From: Isoetes taiwanensis
Lineage: Eukaryota; Streptophyta; Lycopodiopsida; Isoetales; Isoetaceae
Assembly (NCBI GenBank): GCA_021234155.1
Contig: JAJEKV010000026.1
Location: 2,604,001-2,668,000, forward strand
Length of the DNA stretch: 64,000 nt
Direction: 5' to 3'
Shown: positions 11,421 to 22,269 of the stretch, piece after piece
How the letters are laid out: each line of letters starts with the position of its first letter
How positions within the stretch are numbered: the first letter of the stretch is position 1
Made by a program: the position numbers and the translations under genes
The notes under the pieces: model-generated
Told to the model about the DNA's origin: nothing
What the model saw: only the letters and a program-made list of their open reading frames with translations
The model's database searches: none

Positions 11421-12903
11421 ATGCCGACGGGGTCGAATAGTAAGAGAACTACTACGCAGACCAGCATTTCTGAATCAGACTTGCCTGGGACCGCTAAGTA
11501 TTTGTTCAGACAAAAAAGTTTAGCATTGAGTTCACATGAAGAAAATAGTCCAGAAATTAAGGAGGAAGATGGGGATCATGAAGAAGATGATGTTGAGGAA
11601 GATGATGTTGAGGAAGATGATGAAGGCAGTGAAGACGACCAGCATAGTGATGGTGGCCCTCTGCCTCTTGATTTCTATAAAGTTGAAGCTATCAGGAAGC
11701 AGAGATTTAGAAGGGTAAGCCTTTTGTTTGTCTGTTATCATCCTTGTTGCATTTTGTTTACAACCTAAGTTTCATGAAGCTTCTTTGTGGATGTTAATAA
11801 CTACTAAGCATGCATTTCAAACGAATAAGTTAAATGTTGTGGAGCGACAAAAGGGAATACTTTTCTGTTAGCTTGATGCTCAATCTAGATCTTCTGGAGC
11901 TCAAAATTCTAACTACAAGATTCGGTTGATCCAGGGTGTTGTTCAGTACCTTGTAAAGTGGTAAGTGGCTGCTCTTATTTCATTTATTTCGTAATCTATC
12001 TGCTGAGATGATCACAAAGTTAATTATACAGGTTAGATTGGCCAGAGACGGCAAATACCTGGGAGCCCTATGAGCATGTGAAGCATTGTGACGAAATTTT
12101 GACAGATTTTCAAAAGAGGCGAGTTTGTGAGTCCCCCAGTTCTGTTGCTACCTAATTAGTAATAACATTTGTTCTCTTTCGTTTGGTTTCAGTATGAAAT
12201 CGAAAAAGCGTGGGAGACCGAAAAAAAATCCATTGCAGAAGAGAAGGACAACTCTGGAAGCATCTGGAAGTCCTGAAAAGGAAGGTGGTGAAAAGTCTAC
12301 TGGAACTGGAACAATCCGTGCATCTGAAATTTCGAGGATGCTTGAAGAAAAATCTCATTTTAATGGTCCAGAACCTGTAGGTACTTCAGCTGAATGTAAA
12401 TCCACATTAGAATCAATTTCAGGGGCATTTCCTGGGGAGATAGTGAAAACTCCAGACTTCTCTGATTTATATGTGCCCCAGATATTGCCATTGTCAATAC
12501 ACTTGGACATACCCTCTTTAGATAGTACTCAAGGACCTGCTCAAATAACAGATATATTGAAAGCTCGCAATTATGCCGTTGGTTCTGTAAATGGAAAGCA
12601 AGAAGTGACAGTGTTCTTCAATGTTAAGAGGTTAGCTTCTTTTCCATTATAGTTTCTAATGCATCTCACAGCAGCGCTCTAACCTCCAGTTTTGTTTTTC
12701 ATTCACTGGATGGCAGATCTGATGGTCAAGAAACTGTGGTGGACAACAAGTTCTTGAGAACTAATTACCCAGTTCTGGTGTGTTCTCATTTATCCGTGTG
12801 ACTCTTGAGTCATATTTACATAGTGATATTTCAATTGTATTCTTAATCACTGCAGTTGATGGATTTCTACGAGCGACACTTACGATTCAATAGCGTGCAG
12901 TAA
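11421..12903 (+). CDS. LHP1: LHP1/TFL2-like chromodomain protein (six exons)
   Basis: Predicted exons are 11421-11714, 11935-11960, 12032-12118, 12193-12630, 12717-12777 and 12856-12903. They join in frame to 317 codons. The N-terminus is Ser/Thr-rich, then strongly acidic (repeated EEDDVEEDD, about residues 50-75). A chromodomain follows at about residues 82-135 (FYKVEAIRKQRFRR, VKWLDWPETANTWEP) with the Tyr and Trp residues of the methyl-lysine cage. After a basic AT-hook-like KKRGRPKKN and a polar linker, a chromo-shadow domain ends the protein (NYAVGSVNGKQEVTVFFNV, LLMDFYERHLRFNSVQ). This domain order, and the WPETANTWEP and FYEQHL-type ends, fit plant LIKE HETEROCHROMATIN PROTEIN 1, which binds H3K27me3 in Polycomb silencing. 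It is shorter than Arabidopsis LHP1 (445 aa). Intron 3 uses a GC-AG pair (GCGAGT donor) if frame is to be kept. The frame is open upstream to 11244, so an earlier start is possible. Confidence 0.85.
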
Positions 12904-13837
12904 AAAACTTGTGCATATCTATGTGAAGGTCCCCTAGGTTATCAACTTCATTCTACTCCATAGTTTACTACTGGTACGCTGGTTTTGCCAGATAAGCTTC
13001 CCGTCTCAGACATGTATATGTGTTGAATATGAGGCTTTTAGAAGCTTAAACCATGACATCTCAGGACATTGGTTTATCAACTTAGAAGTTGAAAGTTTTT
13101 GTACCAAAAGTTTTTTGAACAAAATGTTTGGATTAATGAAATTGTATACCCAGAATGAGATGTTCTATTCACAACACTGAATATGGTATTCACAATCCTG
13201 CTCTAATACATATACCCATCAGCACTCCAAATCAAAAGCACTAAAAGTTCGCTGATATGAATGCACTGCGTCATGGGTTAAGCTTCCAGTGGTTATTTGT
13301 ATATAAGGAACACACACAGAAGGTTGAACGCCATTTGGTATTTCCATGGATCATCTGGCTGTGAGGATTGGATTTTCAGTGGACAATGAATTTCTGTGGA
13401 TACCTTAATCCTTCTTTGAAAGTGATAAGGAGAAGGACTGAAGGACTTAATAATTGGAGAAGACGGCAAAAGCCATTTAAATAGCATCTATCATTCCAAA
13501 ATGTAACAGTATGACAGTAGAACAAATTGTCAGATTTTGAAAAGGAAAGATAACGCTCTGTCCTACCTATTAGTACTCAGTACGAGTACGAGGATTCGAA
13601 GCTCGCAGCGGCTGCCTTGCATCGCCTTCTCAAACAAGGCAGGCCCTTTCTTTCCGTGCAAAAAAATTCATTCTTACCCAACGGTACTCATTACCATAAA
13701 TTTGCTCAAATCAAATACCCCACAACTAAATACAAGTTTGGCTAGCCCAACGCCATAAATATAGGACGTCGTCGTGTTTTAATCAGCCTTAAATCCTATT
13801 TTCATGAGCCTTAAATCGCAAAAAATTTGCACGCCAG
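12904..13837. other. 3' flank of the LHP1-like gene; no further gene
   Basis: AT-rich 3' UTR and intergenic sequence. Short frames (13293-13487, 13537-13758) show no recognisable domain. Confidence 0.5.
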
Positions 13838-13930
13838 AGTTTAAGCATGTCAAGATGTGGTTATAACATGTCAAAGACCCGGATATACCACGGATATAGC
13901 CATGGTTTAAACATGACGGAGTTTGTTATT
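13838..13930 (-). repeat. Inverted copy of the repeat at 10919-11060
   Basis: On the minus strand this reads GTAAATAAC, then ATATCCGTGGTATATCCG, TTTGACATGTTATA and GATTTAAGGC. It parallels the left half of the element at 10899-11103 in the same order. The two copies face each other across the LHP1-like gene, about 3 kb apart. Confidence 0.65.
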
Positions 13931-14635
13931 TACGAGGCATTGAATGGAAGAATTAGGGGATAAAAATATGCAAAATAGAAATGATAGGATCATAGGAGAT
14001 GGTATTTTTAGGAAGTTTATTAAAATGCCCTTAATTGCCGAGTTATTTCTCAAAAAGCCTTTAGGGTTTCGTTTGTTTTCTCACGGAGGACGATAAAATT
14101 CAATCCAATACAATTTAATGTGAAAAATTCCCACAATGCCCTCGATTGCTAAGTAATTTCTCAAGCAGTAGGCAACCAAAGATTCATGTACTTGATAAGT
14201 CTGAAGTGACTTTTTCTTTCATTTAAAGTTAGGAATTAGATTTTTAGGGTAGAAGCACGATAGGATGTACACATCTTTGTTTAAATTGAAGTGGGGAATG
14301 TGGGACATTTAGGAACATTTAGAATACCTTTGTATGTACATATGTGGCAACTTTCCCGTTCAAATATTCTCTATTTTTTTGAGTTTTATGCCACGTTGCA
14401 ACTCCATTTGTTGTTTTATGCCACGTTGCAACTCTTAATCATTTGTTGTTGAGGCACTTAATTCTCGCCGAGATTCTATTTCGAAACCGTCGAGGTAAAA
14501 CCAAACTAATCAAACCAACTAAACTTTTCCTCTCTTTCTATACCACCGGAATTTCTATTTGATCAAGCAAAGCATTCTTGGCATCAACAGAGTTTTATCA
14601 ATTGTAAAAGAAGCATCCAACCTCGGAATTGACGG
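13931..14635. other. No gene recognised
   Basis: AT-rich intergenic sequence. A short tandem duplication of TTTTATGCCACGTTGCAACT lies at 14385-14433. No coding features seen. Confidence 0.5.
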
Positions 14636-15297
14636 ATGGAGCATTCTAATCCTAACTCCAGTGCTGATTGCAATTCTAATATGGACGAATCTGATTGCCT
14701 CCTTTTAGAGGAGTCCAACAGAGGGAAACACAAGCATCCTGACTCAACTAATAACAGCAAGTTTGGATATGTAACCAACGAAATCAAATGCAAAGTGGTT
14801 GCAAATTGTATTGAGGAGCAGGCCAGTAAATTGAGGCCTGATCAAAGGAAGGTCATGGCTATGAGGATGCTACAGGATAGGAGATTGCATTTCTTCTTTG
14901 AACCTATTATTGGAAATCCTCATGAAGCAATTGTGAAGCATTCAATGGTGGAAATGGACTTCAGGATGTAACGCATGCAAACAATGATGACAAACTGGCA
15001 GTTAAACATTCCTTATTATCAATGATAGTTGGAGAGAATGGTAATCTTAAGCTTAAAGGATTTGCCTCCAAGATACTTCAAGTACGAGCCACTAATATGA
15101 CCAAGGCTGCATTAAGGAGGAAAAGAATGGCCCTTAGTGGAGCAAATATACGGGCATTGGCTGGAAGACAATCTAGATCAGATAATCTTGATGAATCAAC
15201 TAAAAAGTTAGTTCATGACTTTTGGCTTCATAACACAAAGGTCTCTCAAAAGTACAGGGATGTGAGAAAGAAGATGACTCTTCCAATCCAACCTTAG
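14636..15297 (+). pseudogene. Frameshifted hypothetical protein, transposon-like
   Basis: Two frames (14636-14971 and 15022-15297) are continuous if a single-base shift near 14945 is allowed. The first frame's '...VKHSM' then passes to GGNGLQDVTHANNDDKLAVK in the second, which leads into KHSLLSMIVGENGNLKLK. The N-terminus is acidic/polar, then KLRPDQRKVMAMRMLQDRR. The C-terminus is basic, with RKRMALSGANIRALAGRQSR and DESTKKLVHDFWLHNTKVSQ. I do not recognise the family with certainty. The Lys/Arg-rich segment followed by 'LVHDFWLHNTKVS...DVRKK' recalls proteins of unknown function repeated in plant and animal genomes. It may be the N-terminal half of the protein whose C-terminal half is at 17082-17640. 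Confidence 0.45.
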
Positions 15298-15300
15298 GTT

Positions 15301-17081
15301 AGAATCATCAATTCTTTAGTAGATATCTGGGAAGTAAGAATGTACATTTCCATTCAAATTATCTATTGAAATTCCTGTCCCCTGTGTACACCCGCCTAAT
15401 ATTTAATCTTTTCAGTAAAAATGTTTAGGTAATGAATTATACTACTTAATTATAGATAATCTTATATGTACATTTTTTAGGTTTTTACTCTTTTCTAGAA
15501 CAACTCCTATTTGATGTACATGTGTAGAAGTGTTTATACCATACTCAAGCATAAAATACATATAAACTACATTTCTTAGTATAAGCATAGAATGTATTCT
15601 TACACAATATGAAAATTTTGGTATGTACTTAAAGAACATCTAATAATAATTCCCTACTATCATAACGTTTACTCAATAATAATTGTCTAAAAATTAGGTA
15701 TATTATGTATAATTTATGTACAATGTATCCCGATTTTTTTATACACCCTACCTTGCTTTTACCCTGTAAGACCAAGGCTCAATTTGAGACTGATGTTGTC
15801 TGACCTAGATAGGATTCAATAGCTTTGGTGCTTCATTTGACTTAGGAAATACTTCTATGACCAAATTAGGCGGGCACCCAATTTGATCCTCCTTTTGTCA
15901 GACCTAGATAGTCTTAAAAGTCTGTTATCTTTCATTTGAGGTCAGAGAATTGATTTGTTGGACCAACAGTGGATCAAAGGTGTCCAATTTTGCTGGGCAT
16001 TGCTTACAAAACTGAGAAGTTATTGCAAAATTGGATAGTTATTGCAAAATTGACGCGAAAGAAAAGTAGTCTGCGAGACTATGACTATTTTATTTACATG
16101 GATGGGCAGACATAATCCATGATGAAACAGTCACATAGCTATTTCTTGAAGATCATCTAAAGGATGAATGACATGATAGAAGTAAAAAGTCGCTCATTTA
16201 ACTGTATGCACCAGTAGAATTGCAGAGATTGCTCTGGGATTTGGTAGCAAGTACAAACCTTTGCGAAGTGCAACCAATCTTATAGTGAAAATTTATGTTT
16301 ATCAAATGTTGAGGATGCCATTCTAGCAGAAAGCATTACTAGTGTCCTTGCTGTCTATGATATAGCAGCGGGTTTGTGCTATGGTCATTTATGATCGGGG
16401 TTGCTATGATTTTGAAATATGAAATACAGATTTGCCCTAAGATTTTTGAATATGAAATACGCGGACTTGAATCTCTAACAAAATAATTCAATATCCCAGT
16501 AAGAATGCTTTAACCAATGCAACTAGCAAGCTAACATGTTTATTTTTTTTCTTGAATTTATGTTGATACCGAATCCCCTGGAACCCCCTATTATTGTGCT
16601 ATATATTTCTAAACAAGGTGTGCCTTAGACTACCTCTATCATCGAATCCGTCCATCCTACGGCCTAGATCGCATGTCGGAGCCTCTGGGCGTCTTTCGTT
16701 TCGATTATGGTCATTTATTAGGGAACAAGATTGCGTATTAAACGGGAGCAAATCATCGAAACGTGAGCAAAAAGAATGTTCCTTAAAGATTCTCTTTTTT
16801 TTTTTACAAAAGAGGGATAAAATGAGGTAAAAAAGGACATAAAATTGTATTTTGACCCCCTCTAATGACATGCAACGAGGGAATTGACTATGTCAAAGTG
16901 ACACTTTTCCTTGCAAATAGAATTTTCCTGAAGTATGTTTCTAGAGATAACCTCTAATTTAAGAGAATATAATATTTAACAAAAAATTGAAGTGAAGTCT
17001 GTAATTGAAATTATAGTATTTTCAAAATTTGAAGATAAAATCTTCATATCCACATGCAAAATTTACAGTCTTTTTAAAAAC
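15301..17081. other. No gene recognised
   Basis: AT-rich sequence. Two related blocks near 15798 and 15900 (TCTGACCTAGATAG, later CTTTCATTTGA) form an imperfect direct repeat. A more GC-rich patch at 16620-16760 has short frames on both strands without a recognisable domain. Confidence 0.5.
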
Positions 17082-17640
17082 TCAGTTATGTGCAAAAGTG
17101 TGAGGAGTGATGAGGGAGGGATCTAACACGTCATCATGTTCATTTATGCTATCCTCATCACCTTCACTTCTTTCACTATCACTTGAGAAAGTGCTTGAGT
17201 TATCTTCCTCGTCACTATCAATAGATGGTGAAGCATTGCCACCACCACTCCCTTCTTCATCCTTTTCCTTGTAATTACAAGCCTTTTTAAGAAAATTGAT
17301 CGTCCTCTGTCGTAGACGATTGTCAGATTTCAACACGTCACTTAGGTTCAGCTCATCCCTACAACCCACTTTCTTGGGCTTTCTCCCTTTTCTTTGACTT
17401 CTCATACCTACCTTCAAAACCATTTTCTGAACGTGTTGCAAACCAATGAATCTTGAGTTTAGTGACTAAGCCTTTCTGCTTGACTGTATCAAGTACTTTT
17501 GCTATCCAAAAAGGTCGATCTTTGTCATCCTCCTCAGTTGGAAGAGCAATCAACATACTTTTGGCAATTTCTGTGATATTACCCTGAGACTCATTCTTGC
17601 GCCGTGGTCCGAGGTATGTATGACTCCTTCCTCGTCTTCC
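17082..17640 (-). pseudogene. Frameshifted hypothetical protein (PFWIAKV...KIHWF type)
   Basis: Minus-strand frames 17359-17640 and 17082-17441 overlap and continue one another across a frameshift near 17400. The first carries SMLIALPTEEDDKDRPFWIA, KVLDT and LKIHWFATRSENGFEGRYE, a pattern like a small barrel (BAH/Tudor-like) domain at the end of uncharacterised repeat-encoded proteins. The second gives a basic stretch, LNLSDVLKSDNRLRQRTINF and an acidic Ser-rich tail. Only about 160 bp separates its 5' end from the divergent ParB/methyltransferase-like gene at 17801. The function is unknown. It may belong with the ORF at 14636-15297. Confidence 0.45.
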
Positions 17641-17800
17641 TCTACTGCAGGTGCCACTGTAGCATTGCTTGGGCCTGCATGGTTCTGGGGTTGATGGAAG
17701 GCATTAGGCCACTGAAAAGGTTTCTGCAACTGCCTTAGAGCTAAGTTTTTAAGAACAATCTTTTATTCAAGAAAAAAACTAAAAGAGTTTAAAAGATTTT

Positions 17801-20434
17801 ATGGGAGTGAATTGGTTCCAGAAGATCAACATTTTTTATTGCGAGACAGCCCCCGCAAATCTAACTCATAGGGTTCGATCTAATGATCATGTACAGACGT
17901 TAATCAAGAGCTCCAAAAGGTGCCCAGTGGAGGTTCTCACGCCTGCCGATGTCGTCCCATTTGACCCAGTGACAAGGTAAGTTTTATCGCATATTTCTCT
18001 CTATTGAACCGCCTGTATATAATGTATATTAATTGATGGGACAACAATGCAGGAAGTTGATCACTTGGTCCCGCCCTGAGAAGCTCTTGAACAAGAAATT
18101 TTATATTATTTTTGGTAATCACAGTATTTTTGCTGCACAAATTCTTTGTTCTATCATGGGTAATGTCGAGCAACGGCTGGTATTTGCTAAAGCTTATGCA
18201 AAGCGAAGAAGTCGGGTGCTAAATGGAAATCTCTCCAATAAGAAGTATATTCAGTTATCTATACAATACAATGACATTACCGCGGATACAGTATATAAGG
18301 AGTCACTAATTAAAAAGCTCCAGCAATTAAGGAATCAACACAAGACTTATGGATGCCCTCCACAAGGCCCAACAGGCACTGCAGTATCATCCGCTTGGAA
18401 GGTTAGTTCTTATTTTCAGTTAAAGAAGATCGTCGTCGCGATCCTGACCAGCCGTTGTTTACAAGATTTTGTCGATGTAGCTACAACGACCTTGAAGGTT
18501 AAAGAACTTAAGGATGAAAATCAATTTCTTTTCATGCAAGAAGAATCATAGTCCAAGCTTGTTTCTGTTATTAACAAGTGGGCAGCGCAGAAGCTAGCTG
18601 ATGATCATGGGGAACTGCCAGATAAGCCTTCTAAGGAATTTTTTAACAAGACTTTTCTAAAATACCTCCGAGGAATAAATAATGCCGAGGTCAGCCAACT
18701 GATGGACGAAATTCTCGAAGGAAAAGTCTTTCTGAAAGTTCAATCCGCTTATACAGGCCACTTTGATTGCCGACAGAGGGCGCTAGACATCAGAACGCTG
18801 TTATTGATGTATCGTGAAGTGTTGCCCTACGTCATTTGTATATCAGAGAAGCAATACAGAAGTTTTGAGGAGTTAGCTGCATGTTTTCCAGATCTTTCTG
18901 AGCAACGATTGCTGGAATAGCCGACAACGATTTTGATTATATTAAAGCCAACTATAATAAAGACTCAGTGCAAGGCAATCTCCCCAGTGCTGGTTTGGAA
19001 GCTATTATCGCCATTATAAAGCCAGAAGAGGCAAGGAAACTAAAAAAGAAGAGGAACATCATGCATAATATCACCAAATCTGGTATTCCTGTTTCTGCAC
19101 CAGTGTCTGAGAGAACCACAATGATTTTTATTGACATGCGTAGTTTCACAACGCTATGGGAAGTGAAAAAATACATAGATTTATTTAGCAGGATTGCAGG
19201 CATGACAAAAGCCAGAGTTTATCATATCATCATGTTCTTCAGATCCACCCATTTGCCAAACTGCATATATAGTCAAAGTCAGATTCAAGGTAGTTCTCAT
19301 GTTTCCCTTTGGGCTTACGAAGAACAAGGCTGGGAGAGCAAGAAAAATATCAAGGAGTTCCAGTATTACGTGACCCATGTCACGATAAACAGAAGTGAGG
19401 CCTGTGTATTGCCTGTGAAGCCGAAACTGGAGGTACATCTGAGTCAGGTGACCAATGCGCCGAAAAGCATGCCCCTTCCGAAATATCCATTAACTGGTGA
19501 TGAAGAGGTAGATATAAAAACAAAGAAAAAATACTTGGACTATTTTACAGGCAAACCCAAGTTCTCTTGGGCAGCAATGGATGGCGACTTCGTCCATAAG
19601 AGCCAGGCAAAGACATCATATATTTACTACATGGTGAAGGAGCTGGTTACACTGGACGATTGTGTTCTTGATTTTTTCTCGGCCGACACAGCTTCAAGAA
19701 TTACTCTGATGCAAGGAAAACGCAGTGTTTTCTTTGAATATGACTATAAGGTATGCCGTTTCCTCAGATCCTTCTTTGAAACTCTAGAAAAAATGGCAAG
19801 GCCAAAGAAAAGGAAGAAGAAATTGCTATCCCCGATAAGCCAAACAGTTTAGACATGCCGGACATCAATATAGCTCAGGAGACAAATCTCAGCAAGATGG
19901 ATCAAATACTAGATGCTCTGGATCAGAAAAGTTTCGAAGAGAGATTACAGAAAACCGGGACACTGCTAGAAAAAACAGAAAAGGCATCTGCTGAGTTCGA
20001 CCCACAATTCAAAAAGCTGGAGGCACTGAACAAAAATCTTGACAAGATCCTGCCAGTGATAACAGGTTCTGTAGAAAAACCGCTTCATAATTTCGAATAC
20101 ATGGAATAGAATAGAATAGAATAGAATAGAATAGACATGGGAATGTCTGATGACGCATCTGGAAGTGGTAGACTAGATGGCGATCATTCACCAAAGAGAC
20201 AGAAGTTGGTTCGCTCTACAGAATACTCTATGGCATTGGAGGATGAATTGTTGGATAGTTCTCAGATGTCAGGGCTGTGCAAGAGATAGCTTTCACAATA
20301 GATGTGGATATGCCGAATACTACGGGATATACATAAATGGACACATCACAGACGATTGCCGCAGGAATGGGCATGTTAGAAGAATAGCTGTGGAGCTTGG
20401 CATTGATGTAGAGTCTGTGAAAGAAACTCCGTGA
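17801..20434 (+). pseudogene. ParB-like domain + DNA-methyltransferase-like protein, decayed
   Basis: Exon 1 (17801-17976, start MGVNWFQKINIFYCE) and exon 2 (from 18053) join in frame through a GTAAGT...CAG intron. The N-terminal part reads as a ParB/sulfiredoxin-like fold: THRVRSNDHVQTLIKSS, CPVEVLTPADVVPFDP and FYIIFGNHSIFAAQIL, where the last resembles the 'yyIidGnHR..A' signature. A long helical middle follows. A C-terminal segment, HKSQAKTSYIYYMV then VLDFFSADTASRITLMQG and FFEYD, matches the layout of beta-class N6-adenine/N4-cytosine MTases, with motif I near the C-terminus. The expected DPPY/W motif IV appears as 'IFIDMRSF', so catalysis is doubtful. A charged coiled-coil tail follows (19855-20100). 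Breaks: TAG at 18549-18551, a single-base frameshift near 18917, a further TAG before 19855, and in-frame stops introduced by the GAATA microsatellite. The domain assignments are mine and need a profile search. Confidence 0.55.
20103..20136. repeat. (GAATA)n microsatellite
   Basis: Six to seven tandem GAATA/AATAG units directly after the codons for FEYME. They introduce TAG stops into the reading frame, which otherwise continues as DMGMSDDASGSGRLDGDHSP in the same register on the other side. The expansion therefore appears to have occurred inside a former coding region. Confidence 0.8.
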
Positions 20435-21830
20435 AAATCTATATGCAAAGATTTTTAATAATTACACTTACCCTTTTTGTAATTATACTTCTTTGAAAAG
20501 ACATGCTTTATGATGTGTGCCTACTTTACATGAATATATTTGTCTAAAAGATTGTGATCGTGATTATTCCCACAAGATTTGTTTATTTTTTAGATTAATA
20601 TTAGGTAATTGCAAGCAGTAAACTCTTTATATATTGCCTTGGCCGTCTTGTCCAAACTATCGCCGTGGTGATCTTTGGGACCACTAGTGATGCTTTTTGA
20701 ACCCAATAGTTAATGTTATAACACCAAGAGGCTATAGCTGTACATGCGATTTTTTGTGCTCGTAATCTTTTCAAGCTGATTTACTAATTATTAACGCTTC
20801 ATTCTGGTTGCATTCAACCATTTTTTAGTTTATCTGAGATGGCCGCGACCTATTTCATTGTCAAACGAGGAAATGAAATTTCTCTAATTAATGAAATCTT
20901 GCTTTACTTGGAGGAATCGAATTAGTTAGTTTTTACCAATTCATGATCATCGCTTTAAGAAGAAACTGAAGTTTCATACTTTAAACAATCTCCGAACAGA
21001 AGGAAGTATCCCCGCCACAACTGGCAAGAGAATGTCTGCCACAGCTACCAAGAGAATGCCTACAGCCTCCGATCTCTATGCTCTAGGAGGGAAAAAGAAA
21101 ATGGGAGATTACAGAGGCCCAATATAGCACTCGATAAACAATAAATAATATACCAGTAGGGGTGCAGTGATAGGGTCAGGGGTAGTAAAGTTATTCAACA
21201 GTAAAAGTGAACCAAGTGAAAATCCAATAATCCTAGACAATTCAGATTCATCGAGATCAGGAATCCCTAAAACCAACAAATTGTACAGTTCAAAGAGATA
21301 AATAACCTATAACAAGTTCTAAATGTTGGAATTGCGGCTATGGCCTGACACAACAATGTTGTTAGAGTCAGGACTGTATTCATTCTTGCCCCATGCTTCT
21401 TTCTTTTCTGGCCTCCATCCTTCCTTTTTTGGCCATTTGTCATGCCTTCTTTAAGCGTCTTTCTCATGGTTCAAGCCATTGGGTCATCCTTACTATGAAG
21501 CATTGTCTATAAGGAAAAGGTGCAGATACGAGAAACTGCATCTACTGCTACCCATATCGGACCAGTCTCTGAGTGGTGGAAAGGAAGGCAATAGGGATGA
21601 TCCATAATGCTAGCAGGATCTGCCACTGCCGAATTGGTTTTGCATTCAGTACCACCACCATGCTCCTAGCACATTTGATCTTCTTTTTAGTAGTCTGTTA
21701 TAAACCAGTCTTAGGTTTCTCTCCGAGAAAGGTCAGGTCAAGTCTGCACAAGGATTACATGCTTTGTTTATCAGTTGATCATGATGACCTTCCTTTAACA
21801 TTTCCAAGAAGCAAGTAATGATGAGAGATG
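20435..21830. other. No gene recognised
   Basis: AT-rich 3' flank followed by sequence with only short unrecognised frames (for example 21573-21818). No repeats of note besides a duplicated 'caagagaatg' phrase near 21026-21060. Confidence 0.45.
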
Positions 21831-21839
21831 CACTACAAG

Positions 21840-22142
21840 AGAACGCTTGTTATGCGTCAGAAAAATCGTCAGATAGTCTTCACAATATCGTCAGGGGCCC
21901 AGACCCTGCTGGCCGACAAATAGCCTGATGATTTTTATCTGACAATATATCGTTAGAGAATTCGTCAGAACAATCGTCAGACAAAACGTCAGGGATGCGT
22001 CAGTATAATCGTCAGAGGATTCGTTAGAATAACCGTCAAACAAAACGTCAGGGATGGTCAGGAAAATCGTCAGTAATTTCATCACCTTTTTTGTCACTAA
22101 AATTGTCAAGGATTTTGTCACCTTTTTCGTCACCATGATCAT
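21840..22142. repeat. CACTA left subterminal repeat array
   Basis: Roughly 15-20 imperfect units of the form CGTCAGANNAT, with spacing of 12-20 bp. The short open frames on both strands (for example the LTIL/FVT-rich ones) are products of this repeat and not genes. Confidence 0.8.
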
Positions 22143-22269
22143 AAGAAATTATGTTACAGGTTTCATCAATAGTTCATTACATTGTTGTATTGTTATTATC
22201 ATTTTATTGCTATTAAAAGGGGTGGTTAACCCAGTTAAGAAACCTATATGTATTTTGTACACAAATTAA

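Noticed and set aside
11532-11741. Minus-strand hydrophobic frame (FIIFLNIIFLNIIFF)
   Set aside because: Antisense shadow of the acidic EEDDVEEDD repeat of the LHP1-like exon 1.
18388-18420. Possible 18-bp intron (GTTAGT...TTTCAG) in the ParB/MTase-like gene
   Set aside because: Too short for a plant spliceosomal intron, and the frame stays open through it.
21891-22269. Open frames on both strands in the left CGTCAG array
   Set aside because: By-products of repeats: low complexity, no domain, overlapping on both strands.
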